A stretch of 8,202 nucleotides of DNA from Hyphomicrobium sp. GTDB lineage: Bacteria > Pseudomonadota > Alphaproteobacteria > Rhizobiales > Hyphomicrobiaceae. Below, piece by piece: positions 1 to 7,028 of the stretch. The notes beneath the pieces are model-generated. The model worked only from the letters and a program-made list of their open reading frames with translations, made no database searches and had not been told where the DNA came from. Every line of letters begins with the position of its first letter. Within the stretch, counting starts at the first letter, position 1. The stretch lies in contig JAUVPN010000110.1 of NCBI GenBank assembly GCA_030598645.1, positions 1-8,202 on the forward strand, in the 5' to 3' direction. The translations under genes were made by a program, and so were the position numbers.

Positions 1-27
1 ATCGTTTCAGATTGTGGAGTCCTGATC

Positions 28-291
28 ATGTTCAATATGGCGGCGTACTTGCAGCTCATGCAATTGCTCGAAGAGCTCGAGACCGTCGCAGATAAGCTGA
101 TGCCCAACGAGCTCGAAATGTTGAGAAGCATCAAGGCCAAATATGCCGAGCCGCTGACTCCCGATCCTTTCGATCTGACCGCACTCAACGTCATGCTTCG
201 CAATATCGACGTTCGCAAGGCCTACCGGTTCGATCCGAAAAAGGATGGAGGGCGTGTTATCGATCTGCCCCATACGGATGATTCAAAGTAA
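28..291 (+). CDS. Small hypothetical protein, 87 aa
   Basis: I do not recognise this protein. It is acidic and mostly helical in character: residues 5-35 are rich in Leu, Glu and Lys, and a polar tail of Asp, Lys and Gly ends in DDSK. There is no signal peptide, membrane segment or cysteine. The ATG at 28 is supported by GGAG at 16-19, eight bases upstream. Third codon positions are mostly G or C, as expected for a real gene of a GC-rich host, and the opposite-strand reading of the same stretch looks like a shadow. It ends 46 bp before the left inverted repeat of the Tn3-type element, so it may be the last intact gene before the disturbed region. Its promoter would lie outside the window. I judge the gene real but of unknown function. 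Confidence 0.6.
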   Translation: MFNMAAYLQLMQLLEELETVADKLMPNELEMLRSIKAKYAEPLTPDPFDLTALNVMLRNIDVRKAYRFDPKKDGGRVIDLPHTDDSK

Positions 292-337
292 GGCTGGGCG
301 CGTAGTATCGAATCAGCGGCCGCCCCTCCGCGCCACT

Positions 338-375
338 TGGGGCACCTCAAGGTTTGTTCGCTAAAACACGCTAAC
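338..375 (+). repeat. Left terminal inverted repeat, Tn3 type
   Basis: This 38-bp repeat starts TGGGGCACC and ends CGCTAAC. Its first base is T where the right copy has G, and its last base is C where the right copy has G. Both changes lie at the boundaries, so this end may have partly decayed. Confidence 0.72.
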
Positions 376-531
376 TCGGACAAAACCGGAACGCCGGTTC
401 AACTGGCCTGCTGAAAGACGCAATTCCACGCGACTGGCCTCGTGCAGAGCTGATAATCGCGCACTTGCGCGTCTGCCTGCGAATCTCACAGAAGGCTTTG
501 TAAAGGTTAGATGTTTTTTCAAAAAAGCAGG

Positions 532-569
532 CTTAGCGTGGTCTGTCGTACAAACCTTGAGGTGCCCCC
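532..569 (-). repeat. Right terminal inverted repeat, Tn3 type
   Basis: Read on the minus strand this starts GGGGGCACC and ends ACGCTAAG, the better match of the two ends to the Tn3-family pattern. Its outer edge lies directly against the remnant of the GFA-family gene. Confidence 0.72.
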
Positions 570-574
570 AATTT

Positions 575-931
575 CTGGAGGTTGCTGACCAAACAAGACC
601 TCATGCTCGGTCTGACTCATCTGTTGAGCAGGTCATGTCTTGGCTCATAATGTTTGTCGTAAAATCCCCTTACGCTATCACTGTCGGTGAAGAGCACATC
701 ACCATGTATCAGAGCTCGGAGCATGGCAGGCGCAGCTTTTGCTCCATCTGTGGCAGTCAGATGTTCTGTCAGACCGAGCCCGAGGTCATTGACATCGCCC
801 TTGCTGCGCTGCACGGCAAGATCGATCGTGATCCTGAGGCGCATTACTATTACGACTCTCGCGCCGAGTGGACACAGGTCAGTGACGATCTGCCCAAACT
901 TGGCGGCGAAGACGGCATGCAGCCATTGTAA
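575..931 (+). pseudogene. GFA-family protein, 5'-truncated remnant
   Basis: The second half matches the GFA (glutathione-dependent formaldehyde-activating enzyme) fold. YQSSEHGRRSFCSICGSQMF holds the family's C-x2-C zinc motif, and the end has the usual pattern of acidic residues, W and DDLP. GFA proteins normally begin with a C-x-C-G strand and a C-x-C-x2-C catalytic zinc motif before a short xxAW segment. Here MSW at 635-643 corresponds to that segment, but the residues before it (HARSDSSVEQV) contain no cysteine, and the N-terminal strand is absent. The only starts are a TTG at 557, inside the Tn3-type repeat, and the ATG at 635; neither restores the missing part. The gene lies against the right end of the miniature element, which probably removed or replaced its front. 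With the catalytic cysteines gone I read it as a pseudogene. The family assignment is fairly secure and the loss of function is inferred. Confidence 0.65.
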
Positions 932-1090
932 GTGGGGCACAAGCCGGCGTCGTGGCGGTCCCTCAATACAACAGCAGCCCGGTACCGCCGTCGTCGTCAA
1001 GCCATCGGCCGCTTAGCGGATTAGCCCCAATCGCCTGCACCAAACGTATGTTAGAGTTCCGTGCGGATTGGCAGCGTTGATGGATAGATA

Positions 1091-1597
1091 ATGGATGTTG
1101 GAGCCTGGCTGAGGGGGCTTGGACTGGAGGAATACGCCCAAGCGTTCGCCGACAACGGCGTGGACACCGCCTTGCTCCCTGAACTCAGTAACGAGGACCT
1201 GAAAGACTTAGGGGTTGCCCGACTGGCCGACCGGAAGTGTCTGTTAAAGGCTATCGCGGTGCTATCCGACGGCGACGGAGGAAGCCAGACCCAGCCATCC
1301 TCGTCGGTGCCATCCGAAGCAGAGCGCTGGCAGCTAACCGTGATGTTCTGCGATCTTGTCGGTTCGACCGAGGTTTCAGCCCGGCTCGATCGCAACCCCG
1401 ACAAGATGCGGTTACGCCGCGAAACAGTCGAGCATCCGTTCGGGACGATCAAGGCCCGGATGGGGGCCACGCACTTCCTGATGAAGCGTCTCAGGAATGT
1501 TGCAACCGAAATGGCCCTCCACGTGCTCGTCTACAACCTGACCCGCGTAATGAACATCCTCGGCATCAAGCCTTTGATGGCGGCGATGAGGGAGTAG
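1091..1597 (+). pseudogene. Chimera: SAM/class III cyclase N-terminus fused to IS1182-type transposase C-terminus
   Basis: This is one open frame of 168 codons made of two unrelated parts. Residues 1-56 are a SAM domain (helical, ending RKCLLKAIAVL). Residues 78-99 are the start of a class III adenylate/guanylate cyclase (ERWQLTVMFCDLVGSTEVSA) with the first metal-binding Asp at 88. From about residue 99 the sequence becomes the C-terminus of an IS1182-type DDE transposase: DRNPDKMRLRRETVEHPFG, with the R-x3-E-x6-K arrangement around Glu114 and Lys121, then the MGATHFL and YNLTRVMNI segments. The cyclase has lost its second metal site, its Asn/Arg pair, and any ATPase and TPR parts such as those in the large gene at 3425-6772, so it cannot act as a cyclase. 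The transposase has lost its first two acidic residues. The ATG at 1091 fits the normal start of this family, though no good Shine-Dalgarno is visible. It could still be translated, but a function is unlikely. Confidence 0.75.
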
Positions 1598-1775
1598 TGC
1601 GGATCATTTTGCTGAGCGTGGCCCGCCCACTGGACCAGGAGTCCATCTCAGCGCCCACAAAACCCTCTCGACGCTCTCATCTCGACCCATCCAAGCCAAC
1701 TGCTCATGACACCATTAGAATCGCAATCTGCCGAGAGTTTTGACACAGCCAAGACCCGAAGGCGACATTTCACCC
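1388..1775 (+). mobile_element. IS1182-type insertion sequence, 3' remnant
   Basis: The remnant begins at the cyclase junction near 1388 and includes the last ~69 codons of the transposase, ending in TAG at 1595-1597. Non-coding sequence follows that would be the right end of the IS. A segment near 1735-1770 (GAGAGTTTTGACACAGCC and onward) looks like the terminal region of such elements, but no left end is left in the window to pair it with, so the outer boundary is a guess. Most of the element, including its left end and the first part of the transposase, is missing. Confidence 0.5.
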
Positions 1776-2282
1776 GCACCTTAAGCCAGGCCGAAAGGGT
1801 GCAAAGGTCACCATCACCCGCTATGAGGTTGCGTGCGTTTTTCTCGCTCTTTGCTTCGCCCATCTACTTGATCGGAGCCAATTCAAGGAATCAGCGTGAT
1901 CTCTTTTTCGCGATCTCAACAATCTCCCGTCGCTACGCCTCTCGCGCATTTCTTCCAAGTAGGGATGTCTGCTATAGACACCGGCCTGACCACGGGGGAA
2001 GGTCAGCGCATCCAACAGCGGACATCGGTATCACGCAAGCTCAAACCTCAGTATCCAAAGCGCTCAATGTTTTATTCTGTATAGCTTCCCCCACGACGTT
2101 TCCACTATTCAGGAATTGGACCCGGAGCACTTGAAAGATCCACGCAAAGTGGACAATGCCCCCCGCCGGTCGAGCGCGGCGAAGGGGTCACTGCGTCCGA
2201 GCGCTATCTGGCGAATGTTCCGGCTCGAGGAAGGCGACAAACATTACGGGCTCGCGCAATTCATGCAGTTCGCGGCGCAGCG
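1776..2282. other. No supportable gene; decayed or intergenic sequence
   Basis: Frames are open here on both strands, but the translations are rich in Arg and Ser, show no domain I recognise, have no convincing Shine-Dalgarno and contradict each other. A 6-bp inverted repeat CTGACC/GGTCAG with a 9-base loop lies at 1986-2006 but lacks a T-run on either strand. Around 2175-2212 one + frame reads VTASERYLA, which recalls the N-terminus of a conserved hypothetical family. It is too short to call and is followed by unrelated residues. I see scar tissue between the IS remnant and the 3' end of the glycosylase gene. Confidence 0.5.
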
Positions 2283-3002
2283 TCAGGCCGATGCGTCGGC
2301 CGCGCGCGCCAGCATGTCGGGTTCGTAGTTCTCGCCGATTGACATCGCGCAGATGCGGGAGAGGTGGACAAAGGACAGGCCCGTCTCCTCGACCCAGGCG
2401 TTGAACTGTTCCTGCACCTTGGCGAGGTCGCGCTTCGACTTGACTTCTTCGGCGATATCGACGCCCGCGTCTCGCAGGCAGGCGACGACGTCCTTAGAGG
2501 TCACGAACCCGTCCCAACCCAAGAAGCGCAAGAGCATCTGGCCGCTGTTGCCGCCGAGACGGTTGCCGCGTTTGGCGAGGAGATCGAGCAACCCGATTTC
2601 GTCGGTCGAGGGCCAGCCGGCAAGGAAGCGACCGAAGCTGCCATGCTCGCTCGCGATATCCTGAACAAATTGGGCGTTGGCGCGCACCGACATGACTTTG
2701 GCAGCGTTGCGCACGATCCGCGTGTCCTCAGTGAGACCGTCCCAGTATTCGTCGGGCTCAAACAGCAGGTGCCCCGGCTCGAAGCCGAGGAACGCCTCCT
2801 CGAACCCGGGCCACTTCGCTTCGATCACGCTCCACGCGAACCCCGCCGAAAACACCCGCTTGGTCATTTCGGCCAGTACGCGGTCATCGATGAGTTTGGT
2901 GAGAGCCTTCGGTTTCGGCTTCGGCGGCAACAGCCGCTCCAGCGCCTTAGCGCCGCCTTTGCGCTTTTCGGCGCGCGCACGGATCGTTCCGAACGAGGTC
3001 AT
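2283..3002 (-). CDS. DNA-3-methyladenine glycosylase I-like protein (Tag/HhH-GPD superfamily), 239 aa
   Basis: Enzymes of this family remove 3-methyladenine from alkylated DNA in the cytoplasm, starting base excision repair. A basic tail (1-36) precedes the domain. Residues 44-126 follow the Tag pattern: F-S-A-G-F-A-W (51-57), a helix ending FEEAFLGFEP, then IVRNAAKVMSVRANA (97-110) and GSFGRFLAGW (121-130). A hairpin-like segment AKRGNRLGGNSGQMLLRFLG (143-162) takes the place of the Tag helix-hairpin-helix core. The protein is somewhat longer than E. coli Tag (about 187 aa) and looks complete. By my alignment from memory, the Tag tryptophan is kept (Trp57), but Tag Glu38 corresponds to Arg49, and the N-terminal zinc Cys/His are not visible. 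Exact chemistry is therefore less sure than the fold. The ATG at 3002 has GAGGTG eight bases upstream. Third positions are nearly all G or C, unlike the large cyclase gene upstream on the same strand. A TATACT at 3073-3068 could be a -10 box, without a clear -35. Confidence 0.8.
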   Translation of the reverse strand: MTSFGTIRARAEKRKGGAKALERLLPPKPKPKALTKLIDDRVLAEMTKRVFSAGFAWSVIEAKWPGFEEAFLGFEPGHLLFEPDEYWDGLTEDTRIVRNAAKVMSVRANAQFVQDIASEHGSFGRFLAGWPSTDEIGLLDLLAKRGNRLGGNSGQMLLRFLGWDGFVTSKDVVACLRDAGVDIAEEVKSKRDLAKVQEQFNAWVEETGLSFVHLSRICAMSIGENYEPDMLARAADASA

Positions 3003-3424
3003 GGTCGAGGCACCTCACGTTATCCCATTGCAAACGGCATTGGACGGAAAGGGGCTTGTCGCATGAGAGTATATCGAATGGCGAAAGGGATCACATGGAG
3101 TTTTGGCCGGGCGAACAGGGCAGGTTTGCTGGGTGTGGTCGGCGGTGAGGTGGCTGCGGTGTGCGAACAAGCGACTTCAGTGATCAACATGCTTGTCCGG
3201 CCGTAGTGGGTGCCCAAGAGAGCGGTCCATTAACGTCACGTCAATTGAGCGACATAATAGGCTGAGACAGGTGGGCGGCTAGACCCGTTGCATACGCGAG
3301 AAAGACACGAAATTGCATGACACTGCACTACGGCGAGCGTTACGTATAAATCCGGTACAAGGGGAAGAAGTGTGGGCCGGGACACAGATAGTCCCTAGAT
3401 CCATCTTGGTTGGAACTTTTCCGT
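3003..3424. other. Intergenic region between the glycosylase and the large cyclase gene
   Basis: This 422-bp gap carries the glycosylase leader and probably its promoter at its left end. A 47-codon + strand frame at 3063-3206 has AAGGGG eight bases before its ATG. Its product is unrecognised and the mostly small, uncharged residues are not distinctive, so I do not call it a gene. A weak hairpin GGGAC/GTCCC at 3379-3395 lies downstream of the cyclase stop on the minus strand but has no T-run. Nothing else is evident. Confidence 0.5.
3011..3016 (-). promoter_or_regulatory. Shine-Dalgarno of the glycosylase gene
   Basis: The minus strand reads GAGGTG eight bases before the ATG at 3002. It fixes this ATG as the start. 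Confidence 0.6.
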
Positions 3425-6400
3425 TCATCGGCAAATACTACCCAGAACCATTCTTGCGTCCATCAAGTCGGCGGTTTCAAACCCCTCAGTGAACCACTCA
3501 TAGATTGGCTGCAGCAAGTGGTAAGCTTTGGTTTCTTCGCCTCGATCAGCCCAAAGCTGCGCAAGATTGGTCGCAGCGCGTAGCTCGAGAATCCTTGCGC
3601 CTTGCTGCCGTGCAACAGCTAAGGAGCGGTGGAATGAACTTTCCGCCCCATCGAGGTTGGACTGTGCCAGCAAAATCTTGCCTTTGATGCGGAAAAGTTC
3701 AGTTTCAGCCCAACGCTCTCCTGTTGCTTCGATCAACTTGGACATTCTTCGAAGAATTTTATTAGCGTCGCACGTATACCCCTGATCTAAAAGCTCTTCG
3801 GCCTGTTGAACCAAGTAAAAACTCATCCAAAGCCGGAAGCCGGCAGACTGATACTTGTCTAAGGCTTCCTGAAAGCCTTCCAGTGCAGCTTTACTACCAG
3901 TCCGGATTTTTACAATTGCATCACCCAATCCGAAATAGGTGCACCAAAGAGACATTTCGTGCTCTTCCGCGATACTCAGGACCTCATCATTTATGCGCTT
4001 GAGCAGTGCATAGTCCCGGCACCACATTGCGAGAACGCCGTGATGCAGCCCCGCATAGCACATCGTGTTGGCGTGAGCGAGTTTTCGCGATTTGTTAGTT
4101 GCCTCGGCTGCAAGAGCGAGCGCCTGGTCTGCATAGCCGGTCATCCAGAGGCCGAGCAACTGATAGACCTTGATCTGAACGCCCGGCTCTTGCGCAAACC
4201 GACTCGCAAAGCCCGGGTCATTGTTCTCTTCGTAAAGTCCACGAGAGATGTCCAAGTCTCCAAGGGCTTCGGTCGGCCGCCCAAGAGCGATTAGAGTTGC
4301 GGCGCGCATGCGATGAGCTATTAGGCGAGGAATTGCGTCATCCAGAAGATCAACCTCATCGATGAATTCGGTAGAAAGTGCGAGACAAGTCCGAAGGTCA
4401 GCACGCATGTATGGCCCGATCCACATGCCATAGTAGATCGCCACGCGCAGCTCCAAGTTTTTCGTGGCATCGATCATCTGTGCGGCGCGCTCAAACACCT
4501 TAGTCGGTGCTTCGGAACCATAACCGCGCTTTGCCATCAGAACCTGGGCAATTTGCACCAGAAGTTCCAGCTCACGCTCCCGCCAAGCCTTCCGATCCTC
4601 CAACTGAGCTATCAGGTCTAAGGCGAAATTAAAATGACTGATGGCCTCCTCATAAGCGGGCCGCGCCATGGCCGCGGAACCGGCCTTTTTCCATAGTTCA
4701 ATCGCTTTTTCCTTGAGATCGGCTTGGGAGGCATGGTGTGCAATTAGCTCAGGCGCGACTTGGCCATCAGCCTCTAGTACGTCCACAAGGTCAGCGTGTA
4801 TATCCTGTCGCCGGCTTTTCAGCAGACTTTCATAAGCCGCGTCGCGAACTAGGGCATGCTTGAACACGTACGTCGCATCGGGCACGACGCCCCGACGGAA
4901 GATTAGTTCGGCAGCAGTCAGTTGTTCGAGTGCTTTTTCCAACGCTTTGCCGCTCCGTGGCGATATGCTCTCCAACAGCGGGTATTCAAACTGACGACCA
5001 ATGCAAGCCGCGATTTGGGCCACTTCCTTTACGGGTTGCAAGCGATCCAGCCGTGCCATTAGCGAGTCATGCAAAGTTGCCGGAATGGCAAGGCGGCTCG
5101 CAGGGCTAGTGAGTTCGTAGTTAGTCTCTGTTTCCCTCAGTTCCCCAGACTCTAAAACAGTTTTTGTCAGCTCCTCGACAAATAACGGCACACCATCCGT
5201 CTTTGCCGCAATATCATCCAGAAGATCGCGAGGTAGTCGCTTCCCATCAGTGATTTTGTCGATAATGGACGTGACTTGTTCGCGTCCGAGGCGGTTCAGC
5301 GTTAGCTTGGTTACGATCGGATGACCGCCGAAACCATGCTGAAATGTAGGCCTTGCAGTGATCAGCATCAGTACATGCTCTGAGGCAATCTGATCAAGAC
5401 ATAGGTCCAGCAACTCCAACATCGATGCATCGATCCAGTGCGCATCCTCTAAGATGTATAGTACAGGCTTGTCCTGAGCTTGGGCTATCAGCTCGGCGAC
5501 CATCGCCTGAAGCGTTCTGGCACGTTGCCGTTGGGGCGTCATGTTGAGAGGGCCATACCGGCGTTCCGTATCCAGTCCCAACAATGTGGTGGCAAGCAAG
5601 TGTGTGTTACCGTTTACCAATGTGGCTTCAAGCTTATCGAGCCTTTCGTCATTGTTATCATTGTCCGAGATACCGGCCGCAAATGTCAGCTGCTGGATGG
5701 CCGGATAAAAACTCGATTCCGTGTGATAAGGTGAGCACTGATAGTTAAGGCGAGTATGAGGCTCACCGACAACCCCATCAATCATAGCGCGGACAATTCT
5801 TGACTTGCCGATCCCCGCCTCGCCGCTGAGCAACAAGAGCTGTCCGTCGCCAAGCTTGGCTTGATTCCAACGCTCCAGCATCAAGGCAAGCTCATGATCG
5901 CGCCCAACCATCTCGGTCATCGATACCGAGGAGCGGGCTTCGAACCGACTTTCGAGTGGGCATTCGGCTAAGGCCACATAGGCCGATGTCTTGCCAGAAA
6001 TGCCTTTGAGCTCGTGTTCACCCAAATCAAGAACATCGAAAACGCCACCCACGAGGTTTTGCGTGGCCGCGCTGAGAACCACCTGATTTGGTTTTGCTAA
6101 CGACTGCATACGTGCGGCAAGATTGGGCGTTTCGCCGACAACAGCTTCTTCCTGAGCGGCTCCCTCACCTATGAGGTCGCCTACCACAACCAACCCTGTA
6201 GCGATACCGGCTCGCGCCAACAAGGTGTCGCCACCAGGTGTTTTCAATCTGGTCAACGCCTGCATTATCGCAAGCCCCGCCCGCACTGCTCGTTCGGCAT
6301 CGTCCTCGTGCGCCTTCGGCCAGCCGAAGTAACAGAGAACACCGTCACCCATGTATTTGGCAACCTGGCCATCAAACCGCGTGACTGCCCCGGCAACAGC

Positions 6401-6772
6401 ATTTTGAAACCCAAAGATCACATGGCGCATGTCCTCGGGGTCGAGTTTGCCGGTGAGTTCGGTAGATCCGACCAGATCGAGAAACATGACGGTCAGTTGG
6501 CGACGCTCGGCCTCGTACGTTCGGTGTGATGGTACCGCCGAGTGCCCAGGCAATCGTGCGGTAGCAATACCGGTTGCTTCCGCTTTGGCGTTTTCTCCAC
6601 CCCTCGCGATCGCCTTTAGGAGTTTTTTGCGTTGTCCTAACGCCAGGCCGAGTTCTTTAAGGTCACCGTCGGTCAGGTCTAAAAGCACTTCACCATCGAT
6701 TTCGTTCTCTTCAAACAATTCGACTAAGTGTTCGAACCCGCGTTCGACAAGCCAACTTGGGACATCAATCAT
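3425..6772 (-). CDS. SAM domain-class III adenylate/guanylate cyclase-P-loop ATPase-TPR signalling protein
   Basis: This is a cytoplasmic multidomain protein, 1115 aa from the ATG at 6772 or 1121 aa from a TTG at 6790; residue numbers here count from the TTG. Residues 7-62 are a SAM domain. Residues 95-275 are a class III nucleotide cyclase with metal-binding Asp105 (FLDLVGST) and Asp149 (MGDG), base-contact Lys145, and the transition-state pair Asn223/Arg227 (NLAAR). The position that normally holds the base-specifying Asp or Thr is Ala216. Residues 290-560 are a STAND/AAA-type ATPase with Walker A GEAGIGKS (323-330), Walker B VLYILED (443-449) and LITARP. Residues 690-1121 are helical TPR-like repeats. 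Such proteins are thought to couple a ligand or partner sensed by the repeats and ATPase to cyclic-nucleotide production; the input here is unknown. I prefer the ATG because related proteins, including the fragment at 1091, start right at the SAM domain. Codons are mixed in GC, unlike the neighbouring glycosylase. Confidence 0.88.
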   Translation of the reverse strand: MIDVPSWLVERGFEHLVELFEENEIDGEVLLDLTDGDLKELGLALGQRKKLLKAIARGGENAKAEATGIATARLPGHSAVPSHRTYEAERRQLTVMFLDLVGSTELTGKLDPEDMRHVIFGFQNAVAGAVTRFDGQVAKYMGDGVLCYFGWPKAHEDDAERAVRAGLAIMQALTRLKTPGGDTLLARAGIATGLVVVGDLIGEGAAQEEAVVGETPNLAARMQSLAKPNQVVLSAATQNLVGGVFDVLDLGEHELKGISGKTSAYVALAECPLESRFEARSSVSMTEMVGRDHELALMLERWNQAKLGDGQLLLLSGEAGIGKSRIVRAMIDGVVGEPHTRLNYQCSPYHTESSFYPAIQQLTFAAGISDNDNNDERLDKLEATLVNGNTHLLATTLLGLDTERRYGPLNMTPQRQRARTLQAMVAELIAQAQDKPVLYILEDAHWIDASMLELLDLCLDQIASEHVLMLITARPTFQHGFGGHPIVTKLTLNRLGREQVTSIIDKITDGKRLPRDLLDDIAAKTDGVPLFVEELTKTVLESGELRETETNYELTSPASRLAIPATLHDSLMARLDRLQPVKEVAQIAACIGRQFEYPLLESISPRSGKALEKALEQLTAAELIFRRGVVPDATYVFKHALVRDAAYESLLKSRRQDIHADLVDVLEADGQVAPELIAHHASQADLKEKAIELWKKAGSAAMARPAYEEAISHFNFALDLIAQLEDRKAWRERELELLVQIAQVLMAKRGYGSEAPTKVFERAAQMIDATKNLELRVAIYYGMWIGPYMRADLRTCLALSTEFIDEVDLLDDAIPRLIAHRMRAATLIALGRPTEALGDLDISRGLYEENNDPGFASRFAQEPGVQIKVYQLLGLWMTGYADQALALAAEATNKSRKLAHANTMCYAGLHHGVLAMWCRDYALLKRINDEVLSIAEEHEMSLWCTYFGLGDAIVKIRTGSKAALEGFQEALDKYQSAGFRLWMSFYLVQQAEELLDQGYTCDANKILRRMSKLIEATGERWAETELFRIKGKILLAQSNLDGAESSFHRSLAVARQQGARILELRAATNLAQLWADRGEETKAYHLLQPIYEWFTEGFETADLMDARMVLGSICR

Positions 6773-7028
6773 TTTGTATGAGTAGCTCAAGCCCTTGGTT
6801 CAGGCAACGAAGAGCGGGGGTTGGGTGCGCATCCATCCTCGACACTTGATCATTGTCGCGGAACGTCACCTGCTGGCCGCTCATGCAACTACAAAACTTC
6901 CGCACCACTTACCCGAGCAGTAATTCGGATTTGAAAATCGAAGAGCTGAAGCTTTTACTATTCCGGTGTTAGGCATGCCACTTCAAGGCACCGCATCTCG
7001 TTTCCGCTTTCGGAGGGAAAGCCGACGT
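6773..7028. other. Upstream region of the large cyclase gene, up to the IS110 scar
   Basis: The leader and promoter of the cyclase gene should lie here. I could not find a convincing -35/-10 pair on the minus strand. AAGGG lies four bases before the TTG at 6790 and about 21 bases before the ATG at 6772, so it decides neither start well. The palindromic repeat and the joined IS110 fragment begin at its right end. Confidence 0.4.
7006..7022. repeat. Small palindromic intergenic repeat
   Basis: GCTTTC and GAAAGC form a perfect 6-bp inverted repeat with a 5-base loop, and the flanking bases extend it imperfectly. On the minus strand the sequence translates as SAFPPKAETRCGAL. I recall this type of peptide from spurious short proteins in Bradyrhizobium genomes, which would make it a dispersed intergenic repeat. 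That link is from memory. Confidence 0.35.

Larger units (their letters stand above)
338..569. mobile_element. Miniature element with Tn3-type 38-bp inverted repeats, 232 bp
   Basis: The two ends are 38-bp inverted repeats that agree at 31 of 38 positions, including 19 consecutive identical bases (GGGGCACCTCAAGGTTTGT). The outer GGGG and the inner CACGCTAA match the general form of Tn3-family terminal repeats: about 38 bp, starting GGGG and ending near TAAG. Nothing between them codes for a protein. The interior has two perfect hairpins, AACCGG/CCGGTT at 384-399 and CGCGC/GCGCG at 458-471, and a direct repeat ACTGGCCT at 402-409 and 433-440. Size and build fit non-autonomous Tn3-derived miniature elements. 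The 5-bp flanks (CCACT and AATTT) do not match, so there is no target duplication. This suggests a deletion next to one end or decay. The neighbouring GFA gene lacks its 5' end, which fits such a deletion. Confidence 0.7.

Noticed and set aside
617..1000. 127-codon minus-strand frame opposite the GFA remnant
   Set aside because: The + strand carries the recognisable GFA zinc motif and the conserved C-terminal pattern. The minus frame looks like a shadow.
1986..2006. CTGACC/GGTCAG inverted repeat as a terminator or operator
   Set aside because: A short stem with a 9-base loop, no T-run on either strand and no gene close enough to regulate.
1706..2134. 142-codon + strand frame and overlapping frames on both strands
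   Set aside because: The composition is rich in Arg and Ser with no domain, no ribosome binding site and competing frames. Its first part overlaps the likely IS1182 end.
2175..2212. VTASERYLA peptide resembling the start of a conserved hypothetical family
   Set aside because: Only about nine residues match, no start codon is present and the following sequence is unrelated.
2364..3206. Long + strand open frame of 280 codons opposite the glycosylase
   Set aside because: It is the shadow of the GC-rich glycosylase gene. Its translation has no recognisable domain, whereas the minus strand gives a clear family pattern and a good Shine-Dalgarno.
3063..3206. 47-codon + strand frame with AAGGGG eight bases before its ATG
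   Set aside because: It is short, has no recognised relative and overlaps the likely promoter region of the glycosylase. The Shine-Dalgarno-like match alone is not enough.
3379..3395. GGGAC/GTCCC hairpin after the cyclase stop as a terminator
   Set aside because: The stem is only 5 bp and no T-run follows on the minus strand.
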